Origin: an uncultured Saprospirales bacterium
Lineage (GTDB): Bacteria; Bacteroidota; Bacteroidia; Chitinophagales; JADIYW01
Assembly (NCBI GenBank): GCA_938008535.1
Contig: CALLKF010000163.1
Span: 1 to 33,253 of the forward strand
Direction of reading: 5' to 3'
Length of the DNA: 33,253 bases
The translations under genes were made by a program, and so were the position numbers. Below, in pieces: positions 31,991 to 33,253 of the stretch (position 1 is its first letter; every line of letters begins with the position of its first letter). Below the pieces are notes generated by a model that did not search any database, was not told where the DNA came from, and was given only the letters and a program-made list of their open reading frames with translations.

Positions 31991-32620
31991 TTAACGGTCA
32001 ATTTGTTTTAACGAAATATCAAAACTAAAGGTATGATATTGAATAAAAATGACATCTGCGATGCCGTTTTTTGTGCCGTCTAAGTTAATACTTATTTTGG
32101 GTTTATTCTTATTTGAACTCGTTTCAATATGTTTCAGTTGCGAACAATCATTGAACGCTGAGTAAGTAACAAATTCTTTACCATTCACTAAGCGAAAGGT
32201 TTTCAAAGAATCTGTTGCTAACGGTTCATAATTATGAACATTGCCGTAATTCATCAGTATCAATCGAAACACTTTTTGAAGCTGTGTCGTCACTACTTTT
32301 TTGTTCAGTTTTTTAATGCAGAACATTACTTTAAAATCGGAATTCGTCAGTTGAAAATCAAAAAACTTGATACCAGTTTCGCTGGTGAATAAAATACGCG
32401 TGGTATCATTTCCCATTTTTTTCACTAACAACAAACCACTTAAATGATTGCCAACTACATTCACCTGTGTGTTGTAAATAACGCTTTGAATATTGGGTTT
32501 GATTTGCTGTAAACAAGTATTCGCCAACTTAGTCTTGGTGGTTTGCATCGGCATTTTCGGTGAGCACGACGAAATCAAAAACAATACAATCAACAGCTTC
32601 AAACATTTTTTAAACCACAT
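31991..32620 (-). CDS. Envelope lipoprotein in the glycosyltransferase operon
   Basis: This 209-residue protein begins with a positively charged N-terminus and a hydrophobic stretch ending in lipobox LISSC (Cys19), then SPKMPMQTTK. The mature part is beta-rich: SVIYNTQVNVVGNHLSGLLLVKK, FTSETGIKFFDFQL and YHTFSFDISLKQI at the end. This recalls LolA-like or LptC-like half-barrels that bind acyl chains, a frequent companion in aryl-polyene operons, but I cannot confirm the family. It is the first gene of the three-gene unit, directly after the noncoding repeat region, so the promoter should lie in 32621-32740. Function inferred only from context. Confidence 0.7.
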   Translation of the reverse strand: MWFKKCLKLLIVLFLISSCSPKMPMQTTKTKLANTCLQQIKPNIQSVIYNTQVNVVGNHLSGLLLVKKMGNDTTRILFTSETGIKFFDFQLTNSDFKVMFCIKKLNKKVVTTQLQKVFRLILMNYGNVHNYEPLATDSLKTFRLVNGKEFVTYSAFNDCSQLKHIETSSNKNKPKISINLDGTKNGIADVIFIQYHTFSFDISLKQIDR

Positions 32621-32740
32621 AGAAACATAGAATTAATCAGAGAATTTTGTATCTAAAAATAGACAATAAAAAATTAAGCTAAAAGAAAAACATAGTTTTT
32701 TATCTATGATAAAACGATTATTAGAACTGTATAATTTTTA

Positions 32741-33253
32741 AACCACTTAAGGCACAAAGAAAAAAGAGAAACTTAAAGGTAAATATCTGAGATAGTTTCG
32801 AACCTTCGGAAGAAAACTTAGCTTTCTTGTTATCTTATATTTTGTAATCTTGTATTAAATCTAAAGTTTCTTACGTGCCTTAAGTGGTTATTTTTAAACT
32901 AGATTATATAAGAAAACTTAGCTATCTTCCAAAGGTTCGGAACTAGCTTAAATTTTGTAAACTTCTAAAAAAAACTAAAGTTTCTTATGTGCCTTAAGTG
33001 GTTATTTTTAAACTAGCATATATAAGAAAACTTAGCTTTCTTGCAATCTACTATTTTATAATCTTGTATTAAATCTAAAGTTTCTTTGTGCCTTAAGTGG
33101 TTATTTATAATCTAGCTTATACTAAGAGAACTTAGCTATCTTCCAAAGGTTCGGAACTAGCTTATATTTTGTAATCTTCTAAAAAACTAAAGTTTCTAAT
33201 GTGCCTTAAGTGGTTATTTTTAAACTAGCATATATAAGAAAACTTAGCTTTCT
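32741..33253. repeat. Noncoding array of alternating 100-bp and about 113-bp units
   Basis: Units beginning with GAAAACTTAGC start at 32812, 32912, 33026, 33126 and 33238, giving lengths of 100, 114, 100 and 112 bases. Type A (GCTTTCTTG, with ATCTTGTATTAAATC) alternates with type B (GCTATCTTCCAAAGGTTCGG), so the true period is a dimer of about 213 bases. Every unit holds the core GTGCCTTAAGTGGTT (32875, 32989, 33088, 33201). An inverted core copy (32741-32755) and an inverted part of type B (32792-32812) precede the array. It contains no ORF and runs beyond the window end. It fills the 633-base gap upstream of 32620. Confidence 0.88.

Noticed and set aside
32741..33253. CRISPR array
   Set aside because: Units are 100-114 bases and related along their whole length, with no unique spacers and no cas genes nearby.

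Overview
The window is AT-rich chromosomal DNA from a member of the Bacteroidota. Support comes from two secreted proteins ending in type IX secretion (T9SS) type-A sorting domains, lipoproteins with SCKK or TACKK lipoboxes, promoters of the Bacteroidota form TTG-N19-TAnnTTTG, A-rich translation starts without clear Shine-Dalgarno sequences, a FISUMP-domain lipoprotein, and what looks like a fragment of an aryl-polyene/flexirubin-type operon. A Chitinophagales-like source is plausible but not proven. No phage, IS element, integrase, CRISPR array or rRNA was seen.

Layout. 1-4.4 kb: small secreted proteins and lipoproteins of unknown role, including a seven-repeat lipoprotein that is probably a beta-propeller. 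4.4-7.4 kb: S-adenosylhomocysteinase (ahcY) and two divergent Crp/Fnr-type regulators, with a perfect 19-bp inverted repeat between ahcY and the first regulator. 7.5-10.6 kb: tRNA-Ser(UGA) and a 949-residue repeat-rich T9SS cargo protein. 10.7-15.4 kb: SAM synthetase (metK) with a well-formed promoter, a sugar-lactone-oxidase-like flavoprotein, a fumarylacetoacetase-family hydrolase, and peptidyl-tRNA hydrolase (pth) coupled to an unknown exported protein. 15.5-20.7 kb: a large secreted reprolysin-like metalloprotease, a FISUMP lipoprotein and an SRPBCC-family protein.

20.9-27.4 kb holds a defence cassette. One operon encodes a C5-cytosine DNA methyltransferase, a GHKL (MORC/MutL-like) ATPase, a Z1-domain P-loop ATPase and a PD-(D/E)XK protein. 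A Vsr-type endonuclease gene lies convergently against its 3' end. The genes overlap or nearly abut, so the set is probably inherited and expressed together. By family it is a restriction-modification system in which a GHKL ATPase and a helicase-like Z1 protein act with the nuclease. Such neighbourhoods have been described by comparative genomics, but their mechanism is poorly understood. The Vsr protein has changes at positions that are catalytic or zinc-binding in E. coli Vsr.

27.6-29.5 kb is visibly richer in G+C. It carries a SIMPL-domain protein, a 21-bp tandem array that stays in perfect heptad register, and a small XRE-type regulator. 29.6-32.6 kb has a lipoprotein and a three-gene operon (lipoprotein, FabZ-like hotdog protein, GT2 glycosyltransferase with DUF2062). 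The window ends in a noncoding array of alternating 100-bp and about 113-bp units whose core also occurs as fragments at 28.5 and 29.6 kb.

The most interesting items are the GHKL/Z1 restriction system with its altered Vsr, the 21-bp heptad array, the terminal two-unit array, and the inverted repeat upstream of ahcY.
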